A DNA stretch of 64,000 nt from Owenia fusiformis. Lineage: Eukaryota > Annelida > Polychaeta > Sabellida > Oweniidae. The stretch is taken from NCBI GenBank assembly GCA_903813345.2, contig CAIIXF020000006.1:9534989-9598988 (forward strand), in the 5' to 3' direction. Of the stretch, positions 11,898-24,352 are shown one piece after another; the stretch's first letter is position 1; every line of letters begins with the position of its first letter. The notes under the pieces are model-generated. The model worked only from the letters and a program-made list of their open reading frames with translations, did no database searches and was not told where the DNA came from. The position numbers and the translations under genes were made by a program.

Positions 11898-12625
11898 TCC
11901 TTCGTCTGAATACATATTCAGACTGTAAGTCACCTATTGTAAAATGTGGTGTTGTATAAATGTTACAAATAAGTTTGTTAAATGATAAAATGATTACCTT
12001 ATAAAGTACTTACAATATTATTTTTTCGTATATTGTCCTCTTACTGAAGATATTCATAAAATGTACAGACGCTTCTTGTAGCGAAGCCATTGATTAGGTC
12101 AAGCCATTTTGGCAATGCCAATTCTCACGATAAACGAGATTTAGCCAATGACGTCAGTCTATTTGTAAACAAATAACACGTGGAGCGGACGGAAGCGTGT
12201 TGATAAATTCCATTTGTGCGGGAATTTATTAGATCTAGTCATTTATTATCATTATCCCGATTAATTTTCTTCATTTATAGTAAATAGAGCGGAAATATTC
12301 ATGAAGAAGGCCGAGGTAATCAAGTGGTCATGTGTTGTCAAAGTTCAAAATTTGCATATCTCGTTTGGATCTCGTGAACTCAAACGTCCTTGACATTGAT
12401 TTCGCGATGTACTTATAAACACATCCTGAAGTTTTGGTGAGTCTGAACATTTCATTATTTTATATCAACTTGTACCCGCCTTATACAAATATTTTTGCTT
12501 CTAGTTTAAGATGAACATCTCTTCAACATATTCACCAATTTTCAAGGTGAACATTCTTGTAATAAACGAGAAATTTATGTGCAAAAAATATCACCGAGAT
12601 TTCCACAGGAAATATATCAATCATA
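11898..12625. other. intergenic DNA, nothing recognised
   Basis: AT-rich sequence with no splice-supported coding segment and no clear repeat. Confidence 0.4.
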
Positions 12626-13035
12626 ACAGACCGAATATTATATTCGGTCTGTTGGATACATACTAAAAAGACTTTGCTTACATTGTAAGAATGATAATAT
12701 ATCCATTATTGAGGACGAGTTCCACTTTTTACTAGTATGCCCATCATATAACAACTTACGAGATGACTTATTTTTGTCTGTTAAACGTATTTTACAAAAA
12801 CAAGAACTTATTATTGATGATGAACTTTTGAAAGATTTATTACATGATTTTAGATTAGTGCGCCATACTGGAAAATTGCTGAATGCTGCTCTTATCAAAA
12901 GAGCAAGCTTTGTTTAAAGATTTAATCTTATAATATTGTTTTCAAATATATTGTACAATGTGCCCCATAAGCCTAAAATAGGCTGGGTATCTATACGAGG
13001 CACTTAAATAAATAAATATACATACATACATACAA
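12626..13035 (+). mobile_element. 3' end of a truncated non-LTR retrotransposon (LINE)
   Basis: The plus frame encodes the C-terminal end of a reverse-transcriptase protein: a Cys-rich stretch (CLHCKNDN), EDEFHFLLVCPSY, then a basic tail ending RASFV and TAA at about 12916. This EDExHFLxxCP pattern is typical of CR1/L2/jockey-type elements. An AT-rich 3' UTR and a (TACA)n/AATAAATA tail end at about 13035. The element is 5' truncated, as is usual for LINEs. Confidence 0.7.
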
Positions 13036-13049
13036 TATAGACACATGCT

Positions 13050-13958
13050 ATCTATTGCAAGACTTACGCCTGCCACAACCGTCGCCATGTTAATCAGTGT
13101 TTTTAAGTAGCGCAAGGATCCTGCCATGACCGTGGTAGTGTTATCGTGTAAGCCTGGTATAACCGTGATTATATTGCAAGGCATGTCATGACCCTGGAAG
13201 TGTAATCGTGGAAGCCTGGCGCGACCGTAGCCTTTATTGTGGTTTATAAGCGAATGTGAACATTAATGTAAAGTAGTAATTTTGATTTTGACATGATTAA
13301 GGTAGTTAAACACCATGATGATAGTATTAAGCTTAATTATAAACTGTTTAATTGTAATGACGATCACTTAAAATTGTTAAGGATATTCCTGGCATTAATG
13401 TCATACATATTTACTAGTCATTGCAATACATTATAACGGCCATAGTAGGACTAAGCCTAAATTTCTACATTACCACCCTCATACCAGGTCATGCCAGGCG
13501 TTGCAGTACTATATTACATTGCCACGGTCATGCCAGGCTTTGCAATACACATTTGTCACGGTTATAGCAGTCCTAATAGTACATTTCTACATTGCCACTC
13601 TCGTACCTGAACTTGCAATACTATATATATTACATTGTCACGGTCATGCCAGGCCTTGCAGAACTATATAACATTGCCACGGTCATGCCAGGCCTTGCAG
13701 TACTACAGTATATTACATTGTCCCGGTCATGCCAGGCCTTGCAGTACTATTACAATGTCCCGGTCATGCCAAGCCTTGCAGAACTATATTACATTGTCAC
13801 GGTCATGGCAGGCATTGCAATATAATACAGCATTGTCGCGGTTATACCAGGCTTTCACGATAACATTACCACGGTCATGGCAGGATCCTTGCGCTACTTA
13901 AAAACACTGAATAACATGGTGACGGTTACGCCAGGCGTTAGTCTTGCAACAGATAGGG
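13050..13958. mobile_element. foldback element with internal minisatellite
   Basis: Arms of about 90-100 bases at 13050-13140 and 13868-13955 are reverse complements, sharing cgcaaggatcctgccatgac and the word for gttacgccaggcgttagtct. The interior is mostly copies of a short repeat containing cggtcatgccaggccttgca, in the plus sense on the right side and inverted on the left. No protein is encoded. Confidence 0.7.
13440..13880 (+). repeat. minisatellite, unit about 40-50 bases
   Basis: About nine imperfect copies of a unit built on attgccacggtcatgccagg plus ccttgcagtactatatt. Copies are clearest at 13630-13830. The open frames across it come from this repetition and are not genes. Confidence 0.75.
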
Positions 13959-14099
13959 TCTCCATATAGATCTAATTGAAACCTGGATTTTCTATCACCA
14001 TTTCCAGACCATGGTGATTTGAGACTTCATACTTTCCAATAATGTCTAGATACACATCCCATAGTTTTATATATTTTAAATTTTGTAATCCAGGTGTCA

Positions 14100-14940
14100 T
14101 CTACAATCAAATTTTTTATTCTGTCAATCAGTTCATATGGTTAGAATAAGGAAAGAATGTGATGTAACCAGGTGTCTACTTACTAGCTTGTTCTATGTCA
14201 TCCATCGGACTAGGTTACATCGTGGAACGCAGCCAAACACGACAATGAAGCCAGTATTCTGAGGTTATAAAATCTAAATCTAAATAATTTCCCATTTGCA
14301 GCCCCTTGGAGATTTCCGGAATTGAACAAAGTAGCGAACGTTGCGATCTTTCAACTTTAGTTCGTTGTTTTTTCACCACCTTATGTGTACTGTTTTCATT
14401 TAGGAGGCGGTCTTATTTGAATGCATCATTACAGGTCTTTATGAATCATTAAACAGCTCTAAAAATACAATTTAGCAGTTTCTTTCATTGCGTACTGCGC
14501 ATATTAGGCACGAAAACAATTTAGCAGTTTCGTTCGTTGCGTAATTGGGCCTTCTATAATCAGTAGCAAATGCTCGGAAAACATTTTCAAAAATATTTAC
14601 TTCCGTTTTCCTTGAAGACATGATTGGGTGACACGTCATTGACACGTGATTAAGTCACATGATCGATACAGTAACTAGTCACGTGATCAGACATGTGTCA
14701 CATGTCAGTCACGTGAGCTTGCAAAATGGACGATCTAAATTTCCAAAAATTCGGCTAAGATCAAGATAGATATGCTGTTGCCTTCAGTGTCTTGTTCGGC
14801 TGCGTTCCACGATGTAACCTAGTCCGATGGATGACATAGAACAAGCCGGTAAGTAGACACGTGGTTACATCACATTCTTTCCTTATTCTAACCATATGAA
14901 CTGATTGACAGAATAAAAAATTTGATTGTATATATGGTGA
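14100..14940. mobile_element. foldback element with arms of about 150 bases
   Basis: The left arm (about 14100-14250, with cagttcatatggttagaata and ccatcggactaggttacatc) reappears inverted at about 14783-14936 with few differences. The 530-base core is non-coding and contains short repeats (aacaatttagcagtttc twice) and several cacgtg-type palindromes. Confidence 0.75.
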
Positions 14941-14984
14941 GCACTGTAGGCAAGGCTCTGGAACTTTACTCAAGAATTTTGTCT

Positions 14985-15815
14985 ACTATTTTTTTCATGG
15001 CCTGAGTTCGTCGCTAACATGCTAAATATAAGAGTTAGCTGACGTTTGGGAGTCTGACTTACCTTCTAAAGGTTAGAACCCGAATCTTAATGAAACCATA
15101 TCACCTTTGTTGCGTCGATGATGATGCATAAACACAGCATTTGATAGAAATTAGTGTAAATGCTTTTCCGACTTTTCATTTGTCATCAATGTTGACTTCC
15201 GGGAAGGCGTTGTAGTTATCACGAAATAACGCATTGACCCTTAAACTTTACTTTGTTGACGTGTCAACCAAGCATGTCTGGTGTGAAAATTAAAAGAATA
15301 TTAAGCAATGTTCTACATCCGCCAAGCTAAGTGAAGTAGCCAATATTTAAAATTACCAATTTCAAGTGAAGTACGCAACGAACGAAACTGCGTGATCTAC
15401 ACTCCCACTATTGGTCTGAACGAAATGCTACGTAGAAGTATGAGCCGTCTGCTGTATTAGTCGATTAATAGAGTAAGACCTGTTGGTGATGCTTTATAAT
15501 TTAGACCAAAACATTGGAGAACAAATGAACCTGTAAATCGTGAAAACAACGAACAAATATTCGGTTTTCACATATGTTCGGTGATTTTTCGAATTGAAAC
15601 TTCCGGAACTTACAAGGAAATCATTCATTTTCACGGTTCATGATTTACCTCTTGGATGTTGTTGCAAATGCTCCATGGTTGACGGAACAAAGGTGATATG
15701 GTTTCATTCAGATTCGGGTTCTAACCTTTAGAAGGTAAGTCAGACTCCCAAACGTCAGCTAACTCTTATATTTAGCATGGTAGCGACGAACTCAGGCCAT
15801 GAAAAAAATAGTAGT
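14985..15815. mobile_element. foldback element with arms of about 120 bases
   Basis: The left arm begins near ctactatttttttcatggcc and runs through gcctgagttcgtcgctaaca to accatatcacctttgtt. Its reverse complement ends at about 15815. It sits within 50 bases of the preceding foldback element. The core is non-coding. Confidence 0.75.
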
Positions 15816-16544
15816 CTACAAACCTAACATATTTAAACAATCATACGTGTTGAAAAGCACGTATAAGCATTGCGTTATGTTCAAATCTAATAATTACTCC
15901 TTCTGTCGAGACCTGCTTCTGTCCATGCTTACTACATGTACATCCATGGATGTAATTACAAGCAGACTATATTTAGAGGTTATGTCACTATGATGTGAAA
16001 TATGCCTGAGTTCTCCCATGTAGGCCGACCTTGACTCCCATGACTACTTTGTATCGATCACGTCACACTTTTGTGGGCAGTAGAATTTGATCAAAATGGA
16101 GCATGATGTCGTGATATTTTCATGGTTATTAAAGAATCTAATATCAAAATGAGGTAAGGTGGCTATATTGGGGTAATCGGGCAATATCTGTGGATATAGC
16201 CCACTAACTTTCCCATCTATTTCCATACAAATGTATGGCTTGGTATTTAATACAGTCTAATCATGTAAAAAATAATTAATACCTCAATCTTCCTATTCTG
16301 ACCAGATAACACAGCAAATGTAAGACCATTGCAAAATTCATAAAACATGATGCACTATGCCTTAATTTCGCAAATGGACCAATCAGATTGCAAGCAGAAT
16401 GCGCAATAGCCAGATAAAGAATTAGAATGGGATTTTACTTTCATTACCTGGTGCACATGTATATAATCAGCTTAAAGTAGAACTTTCCACTCTCCATGAT
16501 TTGGTTGTAGTATAGTCGACTCAATGGTATAACTTTTTTTTCAG
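15816..16544. other. upstream region of the copper transporter gene
   Basis: No exon could be assigned. A non-coding first exon of the transporter gene must lie here or further left, because the first recognised coding exon follows a splice acceptor at 16541-16544. Confidence 0.35.
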
Positions 16545-16553
16545 AAATATTTT

Positions 16554-19500
16554 ATGTTTATGGACAATCCCAGCGTCCATGAGTTCCTGTTTAAAGAGTG
16601 GTCAACTACAGAATTGACAGGTTGGTTCATTTACTATTCATCATTGTTTAGGAGGCATGTTAGTTGGCATGTATGGCAATATCATGCTCAACATGTCCTG
16701 TCATGAAGCTTTTTATCTGGCACACTAATTATATTGAGCACAAGTGTGCATACTTTTATAGCATTTTTCATGTTGATTTACCGTATTGTGCTGCCATCTT
16801 TCAATGGGTTTCTTATAGGTGTTGTAGGGTAAGGGATTGTCTTTCATTTCCTATAACTTGGGGGTATTTAAAGGGGACCACCACCATGGTCACATGATCA
16901 GTCGTGTGGAGGTAAGCTCCCAGTTGAAATAAAAGCACTGTCCTCCTTTGGTTTATGTGAAAAGTAGCTAATACCCTCATGTATTTGGTCAGTTTGTGTG
17001 TCACACGACTTATCCACACCATATGCTTCATTCAACATATTTTATGCTATTAAGCTGCATATAAAAACACTACTTTGCAGTAAAAACGAACTACTGGATG
17101 AACTAAGGTTAGGGTAATTAAATTAGTTGTTTCTCATTCTTGCCCGCGTGTGGCCCAATCCCCCCTCCACCTTTTTTCTGCCATTTCTGAGACCGTACCT
17201 CGCGCGCATACATGGCGTGTGAAACACTTTTTTTACTTTTTATGGATCAGGATAATTGACAATATCGTGGTACTGATATATGATCAAATATACCAGTAAA
17301 GTAGGCTAAATTCAACATATAAATTCAACATAAACCCAGTTTATTTCCTTCAAAATTAGTTATTTGTTTTTACAGTTATTTTAAAGAAAAAAATCATCCC
17401 GTCCCTCATCAGCATTTTAGATAGACAAAAAAAGGTAATATAAAAACCGTCATTCCCGTATCAATTTTGAAAAATAGAAGAAAGAGAAACAACTAATTTA
17501 ATTACCCTGGCCTAACATAAAATACAAAGCCACTAGCCAGCTCATACAGTTTACTTACCCCTTGCAAATTGTAATTTATTGAATTCACAGTAAACCCATC
17601 AATTTAAAAAAACAAAGAAAATTGTTCTCATGGATCTATTATTCATGTTAAACTAACTATGAAAATATAAATATGAAATAATATGTTAGCTTGAAGTCAT
17701 ATATAAGATGAAAATATATGTCCATGCATTTGCATTTTTCCAAAGGGAACAATTATTCCCATGTAAGTAAATACAGGTGCAATATATAATTTATATGTAT
17801 AACTATGTCATCTGTCTATACATGCCCGTATAGTGATACATTTGAACAAGATGATGGTTCTGGAAAGAAATGAGCGTGGCAGATTTGCTAAAAAGCCACA
17901 TACACCACAAAAGCAAGACCAATTTGAAAGTAAGTTCATTATTCTCAAGGGTACACTTCAAGTGAAAGCTACATTGCTACAGGGTGGCCTATCATTCTGA
18001 GACAAATGTATTATCAAACGATTGTGATTTTCGAAGCTAAAATATAATATCTTGAGCAGATGGAAATACATTCCCATGAGATATGTATATATCGTCAAAA
18101 GTGATAACTATTTATTGAGTGTAATGAAACGTATCCTTCGCCAACTGCTTTTGTTTGAGATAATTATCATGAAATATTTTTAAATTAATTTTCATGTGTG
18201 TCATTGATCCTAATCCACCCTGTAGTCTGGTGTTTGTAGAGCATTGCACCTCGTACAACTTGTTCTCACAAATATCAAACCTCATTTACTAATTAAATTT
18301 TTGTGTGAATATGAAGAGTCCAAGCATTGCTTTTTTATGTTTACTGTATAGCTATATTTAGCCTCGATAACCATGATTTTTTAAAACAAAATCTCACCGT
18401 TAGATTTCGAGCTATTCATGTTTACTCATTTTTCTAATTGGAAAACAATGCAAATCTCATTTTTTCAAAGGAAAAAAATTGAAATTCTAAGACGGTGAAA
18501 AATCATTAAAAAATACACAGATTCAGAATCCGGCAAGCATTTTCCCTTATTCCTCTCCGTTAAGAAGTTTTGTAAGGTGTTGGATCCCTTTAAGAGAAAT
18601 TTTGGGCTTCATTCAGTAGAGAGTTAGATGGGGGGGGGGAACATCACACATCATTTCTTTTCATCTTATTAATCTCATTTTCATTCTTTCTTTATCTTTG
18701 AACAGTTTTATTTTATACTGAAGAGTGTAATTGTACATGTTTAGTCTTTTACTTGGAATAAAGTATAGTTTTATGAGTATATTAATTCTGTGTTAATCTT
18801 GTCTTTTTACATTACAAGACCAATCCATATTATTTTATGAAGAACCCACAGAGCTATTTAAACAACAAAGCTCGAAGCTTCACTTTATATAAAATAACTC
18901 ATAAAGATAAGTCAAGAGGCTCTTCCTTTAGACAGAAGGAATATGTCATGTTATTGTTTGTAATCCGGATGGATTGGCAAGCCATACTGAACTCTGACCT
19001 TGTACGTGGCCTGCCATATTAGAAATAAAGTGAATGCATATATCCAGAATTATCTTATCTTTATTGGATTATATAAAGGTTTAAGACAGAAGATGGACAA
19101 GAATTATGAAAAAACATTGTGGTCTTGTAGCTACTTTATACATTTCAGACACCCTCCCCTGACTAATAAATATGGAAATTTTGACACACACAGCAATTTT
19201 AGAAATACTTAAAAGTAGAATATCATCCAATGAAAGATTAGTACATATCTTTCTTTGTAGTAATAGTTTTATTTCTACTAATTTTAAATTTTTTAGGTAC
19301 AAACAATAATCTTATGTAATGAATTATCAACAAGGTATAAAATCCTGGACTGAAATCTTTTAATATGCATATGCTATTTTATATTCCAGGGTTTATTTTC
19401 ACATGTGTAGCCATGTGTTGTCTTACAATCCTCCTAGAATGGATGAAATGTGTGCAGGAATATCTGAGTCTGCGTCGATCAATGAATCCACTTACATATG

Positions 19501-21090
19501 CAAAGACAGAAGAAAATATTAGCGAGCGATCACCTTTGTTGACATCTTTAATAATACCTACATCAGTGAATGACATAAGAATAAGAAAGTGAGTATTTTG
19601 TTTTGAGTCTCAAACACCCCCTCCCCCCTCAAATACATGGCGGGCCAATATTGATATTTCAGCCCGCCAATGTTCCCCGGGAAATGAGATATTGTTTCAT
19701 GCATATAATTTTTGCACTGGGCGAAAACAGTGGTAATAGTACTAATAACGTCATTTCTTCGGGCAAAATAGTGAAATATTGCCTTTTGAAATGACGTTAT
19801 TGTACTATTGGCATTTCAGCTATGGAATGATTATATGAGGTCTTTATTACATCAGTAGAGTGACTTGGTAACTAAATACCGCAGCACTATTCATAATTAT
19901 CTCATCAAACTAGGTTTGGGAAACATGTGGTACCTGCCCAGCAATACTTTACAAGTAGAGTTTATATAATCGTTTTTCTATGAGCCCTACATGTATACTG
20001 AGTTTTATAACGATTGAGAGTAATTAATTTGGTCAAATGGCAAAATTAGAAAATGCTCAGATATCTAAAAGATATGATAGATACGAGAGAGTCTGGTAAA
20101 TGTAATTAAATTATCCTCTCAATTCATTTTGTTAAACCATATTTTTATTTTCAGAATAAAGTTCCATGCTGTACAGAGCTTACTTCACATTATTCAGCTA
20201 GTGATTGCTTACATTGTTATGTTAGCTGCTATGAAATATGATGGATACATCTTTATCTCAATATGTCTAGGTAAGGAAATCATTGCATTTTCAGTGTTGC
20301 CCTTTGTACTTTCTAATGTTGTATTTTGTGCTTTTTAAACTTAAAGGTAGCATAAAAACGAAAATACTATATTGACACTTGGACTATCGCCCTTGTTTAA
20401 TTTGATATTTTGCTTGACCAATACCATATCTTCCCTTGTAATAAAATTCATATTCCATCCTTCCCGTTTAATACCCTCTGTATACGCATTCTATATTTTG
20501 CAACATATGAATGATTATTATTAGATTCAGTGAAAAGCCTTGCCCAAGTCGGTCTCTTTTACTTATCTTGATTTCTATTATGACCGCGGTAATAATTCAA
20601 GATCAGATAAGTAAATAATACCGACACTTGGGCAAGGCTAGGTGAAATTGATTAGCCTCATTTCATTGGTTGAATTTCATTCTTTTTTATTCAAAATCTT
20701 TCATTTTGTGAGAAAAGAATTTAAACATATGATTCTATGTATTGTGGGTAATTTAATGCACCAATGGCTTGTATGCTGGCATTCAAATACAGGCTTCCAC
20801 CCTCATTCAAAGTCTCTCATACAAGACCCTTTACTTATGCTTAAAATCATACACAATTCATTGAGCCCTGGGATTCAATGTTAGTCTATGATAATTGTGT
20901 ACATTATGATTTATTTTTTCCAGGTGCTGGGTTTGGATACTTCATCTTTGGCACATTTAGAAATGACTTTCACGACACTCAATCTAAACAGAATAAAGAG
21001 CCCCCAGAGAGGAGATCAAGTTTAATGGAACAGCCTGGCACTTCATCAGGCAGATACGGATCAGGGGAAAATACTGATCTTATTTCATAG
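16554..21090 (+). CDS. SLC31/CTR family copper transporter
   Basis: Exons are 16545-16620 (ATG at 16554), 19390-19588, 20155-20270 and 20924-21090, with matching phases 1, 2 and 1. The predicted protein is 182 aa, close to human CTR1 length. TM1 is GFIFTCVAMCCLTILLEWMK. TM2 (about LVIAYIVMLAAMKYDGY) contains the M-x3-M copper motif (MLAAM). TM3 contains the packing motif G-x3-G (GAGFG). The N-terminus is short, with only MFMDN and no Met-rich clusters. The C-terminus lacks the HCH-type ending, more like CTR2 or vesicular forms. It should move copper(I) across the plasma or endosomal membrane as a trimer. The start is the first ATG in the exon after the acceptor; an upstream coding exon cannot be excluded. 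Confidence 0.87.
17107..17516. mobile_element. MITE-like element in transporter intron 1
   Basis: The ends are inverted repeats of about 35 bases: agggtaattaaattagttgt on the left and its reverse complement ending at about 17516. The core is non-coding, about 0.4 kb. Confidence 0.65.
17851..17929 (+). other. possible alternative first exon of the copper transporter
   Basis: An ATG opens a 26-codon frame (MMVLERNERGRFAKK...) that ends in phase 1 at a good GTAAGT donor. It would splice in frame to the TM1 exon at 19390. It encodes a basic N-terminus without copper-binding Met residues. It may also be chance; transcript data would decide. Confidence 0.25.
19722..19805. repeat. hairpin repeat
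   Basis: The two arms (atagtactaataacgtcatt and its near reverse complement gacgttattgtactat) surround a short loop with gggcaaaatagtgaaatattgcc. It lies in transporter intron 2 and is non-coding. Confidence 0.5.
20533..20645. repeat. foldback repeat in transporter intron 3
   Basis: The arms agccttgcccaagtcggt and its reverse complement (accgacacttgggcaaggct) enclose a second stem built from aagtaaa/tttactt and gatcttgaatt-type words. It looks like a small hairpin transposon. Confidence 0.6.
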
Positions 21091-22935
21091 CACCTTGATA
21101 TATAAACCCATGTGAATTGGGAAATATCAAGAGACTTGAAGCAAGACTGAAAACAATAGTACACTTCCACATGTACTTTGTTAAAACGATATTTTATTGA
21201 AAATGCTTCCTTTCCTTGATATAGTAGTCCAGTGAGTAACCCTTGATTAAAGTAGATGAAACTGATGCCAAAATTGATGCCAAAAATGAAACAGTATGAT
21301 TATTGATTGTGACATGTTATCTTTGAAAACCCAGGGCAACTGAATTCAGAATATCCATCCTTCAAAAGCAGGGGTCAAGGAACTACCTATTCCCTGTGAG
21401 TTCCCTTTGCTGGATGAAGGGAGATATGAAGGATAATATCTGAGTTTCTTTCTCAGAGGATGAAATTCCTTGAATGAAAGATTATTTCCTTAGTTGCAAA
21501 ATGAAACACGCTGTGTTATAATTGTACTTTATTTGCACAATTTATTTTGGAAAAAGCCATTGGAGCAAACATTTTATGAAATGTCTGGCTGTGCCCTTTC
21601 GATTCTTCATTGCCAATTAACAGTTTCTCGAACACACAAGAGAAAACTGACATAAAGAAGGTCATCTTGTTCATTCACCTATGGTCATCAATGCCATAGC
21701 CAAGAAAGAAGAATGGAATATAGTCCTTCCATAGGTTTCATGTTTCATCAAGAATTTTATCAAGAATATTATTATGTATAAATGAATATTTTTGTAAACT
21801 TACAGCCCAGGTTGACAAAGCTGGAAGTGGTTGATACTGCATATTTATGTTTATGTTCCTTTATTTCCACCTTTAGGTGCGTTCAGTTATTTTAAAGTAT
21901 AATATTGTTCACATGTAAAAAGCCGTGTTAATATATGCATGCTTCTAGATTATACTCTAAAATAATTGGTATGTACGTTTAAAACAAAAACTTTCAAGTG
22001 GAACAGTCTTTGAAAGTTCTGTGACCCATTTACTATATGTTAAAGGCAGAATCAGATCTATGGGGATGACAAAGTTGCAAGCAACATGTTAGATTGACAA
22101 ACCAGTGTTTTCCTTACGATCTCGATTATATGACCCAAAAAATCTGTAATACGTTACAAATTATTACAAAGTTATTATTAGGATTCAAAGTGCAAAAATG
22201 AGGGGAAAATGTTTAATTCTCCCAAGAAATAAATATGATATCCATATTTATAGAAATAATACATAATTCTAAAAATTTTTAGTTTTCCTGAAATAAAGTG
22301 TGGACTTTGGTTTTTTATTTAGAAAATAGACATGACTAGGAATGATATGAGACAAAAATATTCTAAAATTGAAACAATTTATGTTTAGCTTGCTCGCTAG
22401 ATCTGATTCTACCTTTAATGAACCTCTTAAAGCAGAGCACTTTGTGGTCCCAAGGACATCCCACTTTCAAAGGTTTTGTGCCTCAATAATTTTGACTTTG
22501 ATATTATGCATCTAAGTAGATGAGTACATGTTGTCTGAGTTATATTATGAATGTTAAACTTTGCATAAAATGGTATAATGTTGTTTATTTTGCATATACA
22601 ATAATATTTAGTTTGGTATCTACAGTCATATATCTACATAGTGTACATAACACTATTGAGTGAGCGATTGAGTGAGTGAATGAGTGATGAGTAATGAGTG
22701 AGTGAATAAATGAATGAATGGATGGAAACATGGATGAAGGAGAATATGAAGATTATATGTGGTATGCTTCTAATAAAAAGATAGAGATTAAAAGTAATAA
22801 TATTAAGTCAAAAAATAAGAATTAACATTAAAATGAATCTGCATTGAGGTATATATGGGTATATCATGTATGAATTAAATGTAATGAAATGCATACTAGG
22901 TATATGTAATTGTAATTGTTTACTTATGTGAATAA
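21091..22935 (+). other. 3' UTR and downstream region of the copper transporter gene
   Basis: No coding segment is seen. Possible poly(A) signals are an AATAAA near 22293 and another near 22930. A (GAGT/GAAT)n simple repeat lies at about 22657-22735. Confidence 0.4.
22657..22735 (+). repeat. GAGT/GAAT/GATG microsatellite
   Basis: A run of imperfect four-base units (gagtgagcgattgagtgagt and onwards) drifts from GAGT to GAAT to GATG. Confidence 0.8.
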
Positions 22936-24352
22936 AAAAAACAGTGTACATAACAGATGTATCATTGAAATACAATACCATGGGCTCAATACCATGGATT
23001 CAAATTGGTCGTCAGCTTGGTGTGAGACAGTTGAATACTTGAAAATGGAGACCAAGTAATGACAATGTATGAGCATGATGTTTACAAATGGTACTATCTG
23101 ATTTACTATGTAAATAGTCAATACTCATTGTAGTGGTATTATCATTGAGATAATATTATATTATAGGGATCTATCAATGTGCAATATCGTGAAAGTGAAT
23201 TTAAAAATAAAATGGATTAATAATTTTACATAATAAGCTGTTTGTTATTCTTGGCAGTGTAATCATGTTGAATCAAAAATGAAAAGGTTGAAAAGCATGA
23301 AGCCCACTTTAGCTAGGGCCTCAACTTAAACCAATTTGATTGAGAGTTTGTTGTCAGTATACCTAATTAAATACCCCCCCCCCATATAAAAGTAATGTAA
23401 TTCACCATCTACTGATTCTTTTCTTAAAAGTAGCTCCCATTCTTCAATTAGATGTAATGAAATATTTTTTACTCCCTCTCAGAACAACTGAATTATTATG
23501 TATGGTCATTTGTCACTTTTTTGACCTATTCCTTTACAATGAACTGAATTAAGAAGTTTGGTGACTGAGTTGGCAAGCCATACACATAAGACTTCTATTA
23601 TGTTTAGATAAGATTACCCTTTGCTCATATATTATGTTGAATATTGCATATGAACTCAATATTTTGCTTAATCAGTGCCTTTAAAACGTTACCAAACTTT
23701 TGTCAATGGTTATATGCATAAAATAATTATACTTTGGCAAAATGCACCAGTTATTAGTTCCAGCAGGGAATACTAATAAACCATGGGAATGATTTTATTC
23801 CAAGGTTCGAGTGAGATAAATAAAGTACATGGATATTAATTTGTTACTTAAGTGTAATGAATTTGACCACCCAACAATAACATGCAACTGACCATGTATT
23901 TAAAGTAACCGTAACCAAGGACGTCTTGCCGTAACTTAAAATATATCAGGTTGACCACATCAAATTGGAGATTTGGGGTATTTTATGGAACCCTTTTATA
24001 AAAGCTATGTTGTAAATAATTAATATTCTGTTTTGTTTCCACTTTTTGGCACTTGACACTTTTCCAACGCTTTGTATTTTCATGGGTAGGGGGATGGGCT
24101 GAAAATGGCAAAGGGAGTACTGCAATATTGAAGTCAAATGGAGTGCTTTGGATCTCTTCATCTGCATACAAAGGGGTGTTAGCCTCTGAAATCAATTTGC
24201 TCCTGAAGACGTAATGTCCATTTCTTCTGGATTAATCCGGAAATTCCTTTAGATTTGTCATTTTAAAATGAGATTTTATTTTTTGTGAAAAATTTAAAGT
24301 TGATTTTATGCTCGCACCCCTTCAGTTGCCATTGACCCATTCAAAGTTCAAG
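22936..24352. other. intergenic DNA before GCLM
   Basis: No supported gene. A poly-C run lies near 23380. The last 150 bases should contain the GCLM promoter and 5' UTR. I did not find a convincing antioxidant response element. Confidence 0.4.

Noticed and set aside
13592-13901. Plus-strand frames reading SRSCQALQYY repeats
   Set aside because: They are translations of the minisatellite in the foldback element.
24308-24352. Upstream in-frame start for GCLM
   Set aside because: The extension is not conserved in character, and the ATG at 24353 begins the part resembling known GCLM proteins.
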